From positions 1 to 46,253 of the forward strand of contig CAJOCJ010000014.1 in assembly GCA_905236635.1 (NCBI GenBank): a stretch of 46,253 bases of DNA. The letters run 5' to 3'. This document shows, one piece after another, positions 15,863-23,687 of the stretch. The position numbers and the translations under genes were made by a program. Origin of the DNA: an uncultured Bacteroidales bacterium (GTDB taxonomy: Bacteria; Bacteroidota; Bacteroidia; Bacteroidales; F082). The notes under the pieces were generated by a model. The model was not told where the DNA came from and made no database searches. It saw nothing but the letters and a program-made list of their open reading frames with translations. How positions within the stretch are numbered: position 1 is the stretch's first letter; each line of letters opens with the position of its first letter.

Positions 15863-17245
15863 ATGAAGAATAATTTTCACAAAATACTTTTTGTCATCAC
15901 GATAACGCTTCTAACGGTTATCATGGTTCAGACCATGACCGGCTTTATCAGCCTGAAAAAGCTCACAGGCGCTATGACATTGGCAGACGCCCCGAAACTG
16001 ACATACCGCAACTATGTGGACGGCTCATTCCAACACGACTGCGAGCAATACTCCAAAGACCATCTGGGATTCCGCGAATGGGCTCTGCGCCTGTATAATC
16101 AATATACATGGAACTGTTATAACACCAGCAGCAATACCAATGTTAAAATCGGCAAAGACAAATGGCTATATGAATCGGGGTTTGTCATGGACCACTATCA
16201 AAGCGCCATGTACGAATACACCAATGACACATCCGAGATGAAAATGTTGTTTGACAAAGAAGCATTGCGCCTGTGGAAAGTCCAAGAATTGCTGAAAGAA
16301 CACGACATACACATCTTTGTCAGCCTGATTCCAGGTAAAGATGTCATTTACCCTGAGCATTTACCCGAAAACACCGAATATTTCCAACCCGACGGCATAC
16401 ATGCTTACGATTATTATAAAAAAAGATTCGACGAACTCGGAATCAATTACATCGATTTTGTGGAGCTTTTCAAGAATATAAAAGATTCTGTTGACTATCA
16501 GTTATTTACAAAGACCAGCTCCCATTGGTCAAACATCGCCTCCATCTATGTCTTCGATTCCATAATAAACTACATGGAAGTTATTGGTAACAAAAATATC
16601 ACCAACCTCAATATAGGCGAAAAATACCACGCACAAACACGTGAACCGGACGACGACCTCGAACAACTTCTCAATTTGGCATTCAGAATAAAATCCGAGC
16701 CGAACTATTATGCCGATGTAACCGCTATCAATGACACCACAGCCATAAAGCCCTATTTCATCACTATAGGCGATTCTTATTTTTGGAATTTCACAAAAAA
16801 CATTCCTTTTGACGACATTTTCAAAAAATATCCTTATTGGTACTATAACAGCACCGTCTATTACGACAGCGAGCACACGTCAACACGGGAAATAGATATG
16901 GAACAAGAACTGATGCGCGCTGATTTCATCATGCTTAACTATTGCACCCTCCAACTATACAAACTCGGCAACTATTTTATCGCCAACGCTTTAATTCATC
17001 TTTGTTACGACCAGGAAACCATCGACTCTGTCATCTCCGGCATAACAAACACCATCAAATCCAATGTTGAATGGTACAACAGCATAGTTGAAAAGGCAAA
17101 AAACAACAACATCACGACAGATGAGGCCTTATACAATGACGCCATCTATCTGATGAATCTTAACCCTGAAAAATATTTCGATGAACTAAAAGGCGATAAA
17201 ATGCCGATATCTAGAAACAAAAACTTGACAAAAATCAATAATTGA
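15863..17245 (+). CDS. AlgJ/AlgX/DltD-like SGNH-fold protein, copy 2
   Basis: This 460-residue protein has an N-terminal signal anchor (about 8-26). It has the YVDGSFQHDCEQYSKDHLGF and GKDKWLY segments typical of alginate-acetylation AlgJ/AlgX-like proteins. It also has SSHWSNIAS (His221) and FITIGDSYFW with an intact GDS (303-305). These are expected SGNH active-site elements, and the protein is encoded directly after an MBOAT. The C-terminal 70 residues (391-430, WYNSIVEKAKNNNITTDEAL) form a helical extension shared with the GH16-like lipoprotein. The last 11 bases overlap the 3' end of the convergent GDPD-like gene. Confidence 0.8.
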   Translation: MKNNFHKILFVITITLLTVIMVQTMTGFISLKKLTGAMTLADAPKLTYRNYVDGSFQHDCEQYSKDHLGFREWALRLYNQYTWNCYNTSSNTNVKIGKDKWLYESGFVMDHYQSAMYEYTNDTSEMKMLFDKEALRLWKVQELLKEHDIHIFVSLIPGKDVIYPEHLPENTEYFQPDGIHAYDYYKKRFDELGINYIDFVELFKNIKDSVDYQLFTKTSSHWSNIASIYVFDSIINYMEVIGNKNITNLNIGEKYHAQTREPDDDLEQLLNLAFRIKSEPNYYADVTAINDTTAIKPYFITIGDSYFWNFTKNIPFDDIFKKYPYWYYNSTVYYDSEHTSTREIDMEQELMRADFIMLNYCTLQLYKLGNYFIANALIHLCYDQETIDSVISGITNTIKSNVEWYNSIVEKAKNNNITTDEALYNDAIYLMNLNPEKYFDELKGDKMPISRNKNLTKINN

Positions 17246-17948
17246 TAGTGTCCATCACTGCCACCAACACGACATCTGTCATGTCATCTTCTTCGGCAAG
17301 TCTGATGTAATTGTTTCTCACCACCGTGTCATACAACTCATACCAAATCAGCTTGCGCATCTCCGGGAATGAGTCCTTCATAAACTGATATTGGAAAAAA
17401 TATCCCGAGATGGTCTTCAGATTATTTTCTTTGATATTCCTGCGTATTTTATCAGTCAAAGCCTGAAGCTTTTCTTGATTCAACTGATCGGGATAAGCAA
17501 ATGGGATGTAATAACTGGTGCGGAATTGCTGATCTTCAAAAGCTTTCAAGCACCCCGCATTCGACGACTCAACAATTACCATCCCCTGCAGTCCATAAGC
17601 CTCACGAAGCCTTGCCATCTCCTTGGCAGAGGCTTCCATGTTATTATAATCAAGATTCTTGTAATCAATCCAAAAACCAAGGTCAGAGCGTTTGTCAATC
17701 GCTGCGAACCAGTCCTCAAGCCGCAGCTTTGAGTTTACACCGAAATCATGTTGGACCACAAACGTGTTTAGTGTGTCAACCCAATGAACATCCACCTCAA
17801 GACCGACATATTTGTCTTGAAAATACTTGGCTTTCGCGATGTCATTGGCTCTATGCAGCCACACCTTTGACGGATGTTCTGACGGCTTAGTGCAAGAATA
17901 TGCAAAAACCGCCAGAACAACCAATACAATACAAAATATTTTCTTCAT
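17235..17948 (-). CDS. GDPD-like lipoprotein (glycerophosphodiester phosphodiesterase fold)
   Basis: This 237-residue protein has a lipoprotein signal with lipobox AYSC (Cys19). The start of the mature part has the GDPD layout: WLHRANDIAKA (His32), GLEVDVHW (Glu and Asp metal ligands) and FVVQHDFG (catalytic-type His-Asp), then LEDWFAAI. GDPDs hydrolyse glycerophosphodiesters to glycerol-3-phosphate and an alcohol. At about 240 residues it is compact, and a menorin/FAM151-like relative is an alternative. Next to LtaS-like transferases it could trim or recycle phosphoglycerol groups (inference). It starts 5 bases after the large oxidoreductase gene and probably shares its transcript. Confidence 0.65.
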   Translation of the reverse strand: MKKIFCIVLVVLAVFAYSCTKPSEHPSKVWLHRANDIAKAKYFQDKYVGLEVDVHWVDTLNTFVVQHDFGVNSKLRLEDWFAAIDKRSDLGFWIDYKNLDYNNMEASAKEMARLREAYGLQGMVIVESSNAGCLKAFEDQQFRTSYYIPFAYPDQLNQEKLQALTDKIRRNIKENNLKTISGYFFQYQFMKDSFPEMRKLIWYELYDTVVRNNYIRLAEEDDMTDVVLVAVMDTINY

Positions 17949-17953
17949 TTCAA

Positions 17954-20900
17954 TTACTTAAATGCGTTCTCGCTCAAGCCCTTGCCTGTTATGGCGAGGT
18001 CTTTCATGTAACCTGGAACAGGCTTGCCGAGATATTTGTCGACATAAATCTTCGCTAGATACTGGCTCAACATGAAGCCGTGGCCGCGCAGTCCGACGAG
18101 CAGACCAACCTCTGGGTCGACGATGTAACGAGGCTCCATGTAATAGCCCGCCCACACCGCATGGAAACCCACGCTGGCGAGGTTCGGGATCCAGTCGGCG
18201 AACACCTCGCTGACTATCTGCAAGAACTCCTTGCTGTTGTATTTCAGGTTCTGACGAGCCTCGAACGAGTCGCAGTCAGGCGAGGCACAGCCGATGATCT
18301 GGCCTGTGTGTCCGAACTGCTGTCCGTAAACAGCGCTGAAGCCTTTGTAGTGACGACGGTCGATAATCATATCGAGTGAGTCACCCTTGACGCCCATGTT
18401 AGGCAGGCGACGCGTGATAAACGCCTGGTGCTTGACAGGATACATCCTCGTGTCGATGCCGAGCATGTCGGTAAACTTCTCAGCACCCCAACCCATTGAG
18501 TTGACGAAATGCTCGCAGGTGAACTCCACAAACTGCTTGTCGTGGGTTCTAACCAACGCCACGTATTTGTCGCCTTTCTTTCTAACCTCAAGTAATTCGC
18601 AGTCTTCCATCAGACGGCCGCCATGCTCAATTGCGATGCCACGCACATAGTCGATGGTCCTACCTGGCGTCGCCTGCCAGCAGTCGTTGGATATCAAAGC
18701 ATGCGAATACACGTTGTTGTTCATGTTCCACAGAGGCGAGATCTCCTTCTGGAAGTCTTTCTTCTCAATCATATAGGCATCCGACCACGCTCTTGAGGCG
18801 TCGAGAGCTTTGTATGTCTCCTCGTCATGTACCAGGTTGACGTATCTCGTCATCTTGAATCCGATGTCGTGTTTTGCCTGGTTGGCCTTGAAGATCTCGA
18901 GGTTATGGTTGGCGATATCAGAGATGTCAGGATTCGAGAATGCGGGACGTCCGCCGCCGATGCAACGCCATGTCGAACCGCGGTCGTAGTTGACCAACAC
19001 CGGTTTCATGCCTGCCTCGGCAAAGTATCTGAACAAGCTCGAGCCTGCCATACCGCCGCCCGCGATGAGCACCTTGACTTCTTCTTTCTTGACGTTGTTG
19101 TTGGTTGGAAACACATACACTTCTTTAGCTTTGGCGTTATAGACGTCGCCCAGTGTCACTTGTGCTGCCAATGGAGCGCGCGGGGTGCTGTCGCCAGTGA
19201 CCTCAATGCCATACGAACGCAGTATCTGTTTGGCTCTCGGCACGCAACGCTTGCCACGGCACGGGCCCATACCCATACGGGTGATGTGCTTCAGCTCGTC
19301 CACCGAGATGAACTCGCGGTCGCCGATGACCTTCAGCAAGGTCTCGAGTGTCACGTCCTCGCAGTGGCAGACGTATGTCTTCGACTCCACCTCTTTCAGA
19401 GACTTGAATTCTATAGGTTTCGGGTAATTCTCTTTCACAATGAAACCGCGAGCCTCCACCAGTTTTTCGCCGTCGACATTTGTCGCCTTCACGCGTGCCA
19501 CGTTGGTCTTGTTGTTCTTCTTGAGCACCTTCTCCACGACGCCTTCGCCCACTTTCTTGCCGTTGTCGTCGACGAGGAACACCTCAACGCCTTCGTTTAC
19601 CTCATATTCAACAGGCAGGAACAGGGTGTTCTTCTTCAGGTCATAGCCGAAGATTGCCAAGCCCGGACAGTGGTTCACGCAGTTCATACATCCGATGCAC
19701 TTGTCGTAATCTATCACCGGCACTGTGTTGGTGCTCGACTTGGTGATGGCGCCCTGAGGACAGCTGAACGAGCATGGGTTACAAGCGAATCCGTACACAC
19801 AGTCGGCCATCACAAACGGTTTGGCAACCATTCTGTCGGCCGATGGCTTACGTGGCTCGTCAAGCACTCTCACCGGGTGCTGCTGCGATTCGATATACTG
19901 TTTCGAGACCTCGAGATATTCGTCGTAGTTAAACCTCATCCCGATGTTCTGAGCCACTTCGAAAGCGGCCTGTTTGCCTCTCAACACCGCGCTGGTACCC
20001 TCGCCGATGCGCACTGCGTCACCCACGCCGTAAGTGTTCATTCCGAACACGTTCTTGCCTTTGGTAAGCAGCTGGCTGTCAGGGATCAAACCTGTGCAGA
20101 TGTTGATAATGTCGATGTCGTCGATCACCTGCTCGGTGCCCGGGATAGCCTTGAAGTTCTCGCATTTCGCGATGACAGCACCCACGATGCCTGTATGGTC
20201 TTCGTTAGGTATTGCCTTAAGCAAGATGTGCGATGTCATGATTGGTATGCCGAGTCGGCGCACACGATTAGCCTGCACTGGGAAGCCTCCTTCATGGTCC
20301 ATGCCCTCGATGATAGCCTTGATGTGGGCGCCGGCCTGCATGCCTTGGTATGATGTGAGGTAGCCGATATTGCCGGCGCCCACAGTCAACACCTTCTTGC
20401 CAAGAAGCGTATGCTCCTGGTTCATCATCTTCTGGAAGACAGCGGCGGTGTATACACCTGGAAGGTCGTCGTTATCAAACGTCGGCATGAACGGCACCGC
20501 ACCTGTTGCCACGACGAGATGCTCAGCGTCGACATACGCGACCTCTTGTGTCACGATGTTTTTGATAGCGATACGCTTGCCTTCAAGCAGGTCCCACACT
20601 GTATAGTTCAACAAAATGCCTTCATGGTTGTCGCCAGCCAAGGTCTTAGCGATGTCGAATCCACGCATGCCGCCGAACTTCTGCTCCTTCTCGAAGAAGA
20701 AGAACTGGTGTGTCTGCATGTTAAACTGACCTCCGATGCGGGCGTTGTTGTCAATGACGAGGTTCGCGATGCCGAACTTGTTAAGCTGCTCGCGGCATGC
20801 CAGGCCCGCCGGTCCCGCGCCTATGATGGCCACCGTGGTCTTATAAATCTTCACCTCTTTCTGCGGGTTCTCGCTGTATTCAGGCTGATAGTCCTTCGGT

Positions 20901-21178
20901 ATCTCGCGCACCTCCTTCACTCCGTCAACCAAAGTGATACAGATACGGCGTATCTTCCCGTCGACGAGCATCTCGCAGGCACCGCATTTTCCGATGCCGC
21001 ATTCCAACGAACGCTCACGTCCGTCAATGCTGTGGCTGTGGATCGGGAATCCCGCCTGATGCAAAGCGGCAGCGATGGTGTAGCCCTTCTGACCGACCAC
21101 CTTCTTGCCATTATAAATAAACTCTACTGATTCGCCCTTGGCGATATCAAGAATAGGATGTTTCGTTATTTTGTACAT
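17954..21178 (-). CDS. Multidomain FAD/Fe-S amine- or amino-acid-type dehydrogenase (HcnABC/SoxA-like fusion)
   Basis: This 1074-residue protein reads in order: a [2Fe-2S] domain with ECGIGKCGAC and a later Cys (about 60-80); an FAD/NAD(P) disulfide-reductase-like domain with IIGAGPAG (about 118) and VGAGNIGY (about 265); a two-cluster ferredoxin segment, C-x5-C-x2-C-x3-CP and CIGCMNCVNHCP (about 455-510); a BFD-type [2Fe-2S] domain, CHCEDV with CRGKRC (about 610-660); and a DAO-type FAD oxidase domain with IAGGGMAG. HcnA, HcnB and HcnC, or sarcosine/opine/proline dehydrogenase subunits, carry these parts as separate chains. It should oxidise a C-N bond and pass electrons to a ferredoxin-like acceptor. 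ATG 21178 is preferred to an in-frame TTG at 21187. It is a cytoplasmic enzyme with no signal peptide. Confidence 0.82.
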   Translation of the reverse strand: MYKITKHPILDIAKGESVEFIYNGKKVVGQKGYTIAAALHQAGFPIHSHSIDGRERSLECGIGKCGACEMLVDGKIRRICITLVDGVKEVREIPKDYQPEYSENPQKEVKIYKTTVAIIGAGPAGLACREQLNKFGIANLVIDNNARIGGQFNMQTHQFFFFEKEQKFGGMRGFDIAKTLAGDNHEGILLNYTVWDLLEGKRIAIKNIVTQEVAYVDAEHLVVATGAVPFMPTFDNDDLPGVYTAAVFQKMMNQEHTLLGKKVLTVGAGNIGYLTSYQGMQAGAHIKAIIEGMDHEGGFPVQANRVRRLGIPIMTSHILLKAIPNEDHTGIVGAVIAKCENFKAIPGTEQVIDDIDIINICTGLIPDSQLLTKGKNVFGMNTYGVGDAVRIGEGTSAVLRGKQAAFEVAQNIGMRFNYDEYLEVSKQYIESQQHPVRVLDEPRKPSADRMVAKPFVMADCVYGFACNPCSFSCPQGAITKSSTNTVPVIDYDKCIGCMNCVNHCPGLAIFGYDLKKNTLFLPVEYEVNEGVEVFLVDDNGKKVGEGVVEKVLKKNNKTNVARVKATNVDGEKLVEARGFIVKENYPKPIEFKSLKEVESKTYVCHCEDVTLETLLKVIGDREFISVDELKHITRMGMGPCRGKRCVPRAKQILRSYGIEVTGDSTPRAPLAAQVTLGDVYNAKAKEVYVFPTNNNVKKEEVKVLIAGGGMAGSSLFRYFAEAGMKPVLVNYDRGSTWRCIGGGRPAFSNPDISDIANHNLEIFKANQAKHDIGFKMTRYVNLVHDEETYKALDASRAWSDAYMIEKKDFQKEISPLWNMNNNVYSHALISNDCWQATPGRTIDYVRGIAIEHGGRLMEDCELLEVRKKGDKYVALVRTHDKQFVEFTCEHFVNSMGWGAEKFTDMLGIDTRMYPVKHQAFITRRLPNMGVKGDSLDMIIDRRHYKGFSAVYGQQFGHTGQIIGCASPDCDSFEARQNLKYNSKEFLQIVSEVFADWIPNLASVGFHAVWAGYYMEPRYIVDPEVGLLVGLRGHGFMLSQYLAKIYVDKYLGKPVPGYMKDLAITGKGLSENAFK

Positions 21179-21215
21179 ACCTTTCAATTTTGCAAATTAC
21201 TCCTAAAAAGAAATG

Positions 21216-21223
21216 CAAAATTA
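21216..21223 (-). promoter_or_regulatory. -7 promoter element of the oxidoreductase gene
   Basis: TAATTTTG on the - strand matches TAnnTTTG, 37 bases before the ATG at 21178. CTTG sits 20 bases further upstream as an imperfect -33. The 88-base gap to the upstream gene holds little else. Confidence 0.5.
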
Positions 21224-21266
21224 ACAAGGTGTTTCCACAAAAACAAGAAAATTTTGATATTTTTTA

Positions 21267-23678
21267 TCATTCACAAGAATCCATCACTTTGACCTCGACA
21301 TTTCTCAAAGTCACAGTGTGTTCCGGGTCCCAAAACGAATCCCAAACGGCCGGAAGAAGATATATTTCAAGATGTGTTTTTTCGGAGTTATTAACCGAAA
21401 TGATATTTGAAACCTCCAGTTTTTCCCATCTATCTGCCTCAAAATCAGTGTTTTGTATGTATTTTGAGATATAATCCATAAACTCGTTGCCAATCATCTT
21501 ATCGCCCTTGCATCTCAGACCGATATTGATGAAATGGTCGATCGACACACGTTTCGTGAACTTGATGTCGGCAGTCACCACCACTTTTATTTCTGAATGT
21601 AAATCTTCAAAATCATCTTTATAAAAGACCACTGTATCCGGCTTATGGATGCTCGGCTGCTCCCGATGTGTCGCACAATACACTGAATCAGCCAGTTTTG
21701 TGTCTTTGATTATCTTAAAATCAGAATTGAAGACAAGCGAGTTTTTCGTGATTTTATTATTTTGATAAACGTAATTGTCGACATATACCAAGGCATCGTA
21801 ATAATCTCTATACCGTTCAAAATCAACATCTTCCGTCTTGGTCAACGTCAGACTGTCGCCAATGATATACGCCTCTGCCTTGCCGTTCCGATATGTCACA
21901 AACATGTTGTCAAACACCAAATCGCAGTTTTTCGAATACGACATCAGATAGCCTTTGTAATCGGACTTTACCTCGCCCAACGTGTCGAGTCCGTCCGACA
22001 TCCAATGCACCGTCTCGGGCGTCTCCACCCCAAAATTATCGCGTAACAATGCTACCAGCGACGGCGTGATGTCGTCGTGCGACACCAACGACTTGAACGT
22101 CTTCGCCTCTTTCAGCAGCGGCGACCAAATTATCAGAGGCACCGCATAAGCATCAAGGTACGAGTCTTTTTTCAATCCCATGTTATGATCTCCCGTGATG
22201 ATAAAAATGGTGTTATCGCCACGTAAATCGTCGTATCTCTTGAAGAAATGTCTAACAGCATCGTCGGCATACACTGTAGCCGCCAGCTTCCCGAGGTTGT
22301 TTTTCTCTTTCTTCCTTATTTTCTTGGGCAATGCTGACATTATCCGTTCGGCCTCGTCGTAATAACGCTTGTTGAGTTTTTTGTCTTTTAGAGACAACTT
22401 CTCATGTTGCGTTATCGTAATAAAAACATTCAGTTCAGCCTCACTATCATTGTGATTTTCAATAACTTGCAATGATTTGTCAAACATCGTGCGGTCGTTG
22501 TACCCCCAGAAACCGCCGTCTTTGTCATCAGAGTCATCTTCCTTAAATTCCTCATAAAATGGCGACATATAGTCCACCTTTTGGGCCACCAGATAGTCGT
22601 AAACCTTGTCGAATGTGAACAATCCCGAATAAAACACGTTGGTCTTGTATCCGTTCGACTTCAATATCGTGAAAATGCTGTTGTGATTGGGAATATTGCC
22701 AAACTGGAATCCTCTCAGTCCATGTGGCACCGAGCCTGTTATCGACGGCACTGCACCGAAACTGCGCGGCGTCGTCGAGATGCAATTCGGCCACAGCAAC
22801 GACGACTTCGACAGCGAGTCCAAAAATGGAGTGTAGCTCACCCCATATTCGTTGATGCCAAACAAATCGGTGCCCAGTGACTCCACTATCAAAATAACCA
22901 CATCAACTTTCTCATCCGACTTCTCGAAATATGGTCCAAGAACATTTTTGATATTGTCGTAACGCTCCACAACATATTCACTGTCAACAATTTGTCGGTT
23001 CGGATACATGTCATGATATATCTTCAGATAATCATCGTGCGACTTTTTCCTATAAGAAAACTCATCATCGTTATTGACAATGCCTGTCTCTTGAGTGTCA
23101 GGCGTCAGCAGCTCATCGGCACAATACCAAATCTTATTCACGACATATTCGTCATGATGCGGCTTAGCCAATAAAACAGTCGGGATTGACACCGCCATCA
23201 GGCAAATTGTCATTATCGGCAGAGCCTTTTCTGTTTCCTTTTTCGAAAACCATAATAAAAACCAGCAATAAGCGGCAAAAGCGGCTGTTACAACGATTAT
23301 CAGCGTCGGGTTGAGGAAACTTCTTATCGTGAACAAGGTCTCCCACAGCGGTCTGTAAACCATCTCCTTGCCCATCATCAGTCCGGTGGCATGATGATAT
23401 ATGACAAAGCCTAATTCCGTAAAGGCGAAAATGGCAAACAAGATGGCCGCCACCACTCTCGCTGTCTTTTTTGAAAGGAAGATAATGGCGGCAAACACCA
23501 CAAAAACGACAAAAATCTGGCAGCCACAGGCCACCAGATTTGTCCATAGGAAACCATTAAATGATTCAATTTTAATGTCATTAGACCATGCCATAACCAG
23601 CTCCACAATCCTCTCGACAAAAACCGTTGCCACAAATAGCAACGACATTCTCGAAAAACTCTTCACCATGGTCTTCAT
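21267..23678 (-). CDS. LtaS/MdoB-like membrane phosphotransferase, copy B
   Basis: This 803-residue protein has about five transmembrane helices (residues 10-170) followed by an alkaline-phosphatase-fold domain: VESLG (Glu266), PRSFG with Ser306 at the nucleophile position, TQHEKL (His425) and TGDHNMG (Asp497, His498). It is a clear relative of copy A (9988-12429), and both have a beta-rich C-terminal extension. Copy A has Thr where this protein has Ser306. A strong Shine-Dalgarno AAGGAGGGG precedes the ATG. It starts 9 bases after the rlmL-like gene, so it is probably the last gene of the greA run. The donor is most likely a phospholipid head group; the acceptor is unknown. Confidence 0.83.
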   Translation of the reverse strand: MKTMVKSFSRMSLLFVATVFVERIVELVMAWSNDIKIESFNGFLWTNLVACGCQIFVVFVVFAAIIFLSKKTARVVAAILFAIFAFTELGFVIYHHATGLMMGKEMVYRPLWETLFTIRSFLNPTLIIVVTAAFAAYCWFLLWFSKKETEKALPIMTICLMAVSIPTVLLAKPHHDEYVVNKIWYCADELLTPDTQETGIVNNDDEFSYRKKSHDDYLKIYHDMYPNRQIVDSEYVVERYDNIKNVLGPYFEKSDEKVDVVILIVESLGTDLFGINEYGVSYTPFLDSLSKSSLLWPNCISTTPRSFGAVPSITGSVPHGLRGFQFGNIPNHNSIFTILKSNGYKTNVFYSGLFTFDKVYDYLVAQKVDYMSPFYEEFKEDDSDDKDGGFWGYNDRTMFDKSLQVIENHNDSEAELNVFITITQHEKLSLKDKKLNKRYYDEAERIMSALPKKIRKKEKNNLGKLAATVYADDAVRHFFKRYDDLRGDNTIFIITGDHNMGLKKDSYLDAYAVPLIIWSPLLKEAKTFKSLVSHDDITPSLVALLRDNFGVETPETVHWMSDGLDTLGEVKSDYKGYLMSYSKNCDLVFDNMFVTYRNGKAEAYIIGDSLTLTKTEDVDFERYRDYYDALVYVDNYVYQNNKITKNSLVFNSDFKIIKDTKLADSVYCATHREQPSIHKPDTVVFYKDDFEDLHSEIKVVVTADIKFTKRVSIDHFINIGLRCKGDKMIGNEFMDYISKYIQNTDFEADRWEKLEVSNIISVNNSEKTHLEIYLLPAVWDSFWDPEHTVTLRNVEVKVMDSCE

Positions 23679-23687
23679 AACCCCTCC

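Noticed and set aside
7570..17245. Reading the MBOAT/SGNH genes as a D-alanylation (dlt) operon
   Set aside because: No DltA ligase or DltC carrier is present, and the sequences look closer to AlgI/AlgJ-type acylation proteins.
18827..20353. A 508-codon open frame on the + strand, opposite the large oxidoreductase gene
   Set aside because: Its translation shows no domain, and the opposite strand encodes a clear multi-motif enzyme over the same bases. Long antisense frames are a by-product of that gene's codon use.
20411..21130. A 239-codon open frame on the + strand, opposite the oxidoreductase N-terminus
   Set aside because: Same reason: it is antisense to the [2Fe-2S] and FAD domains and has no family features.
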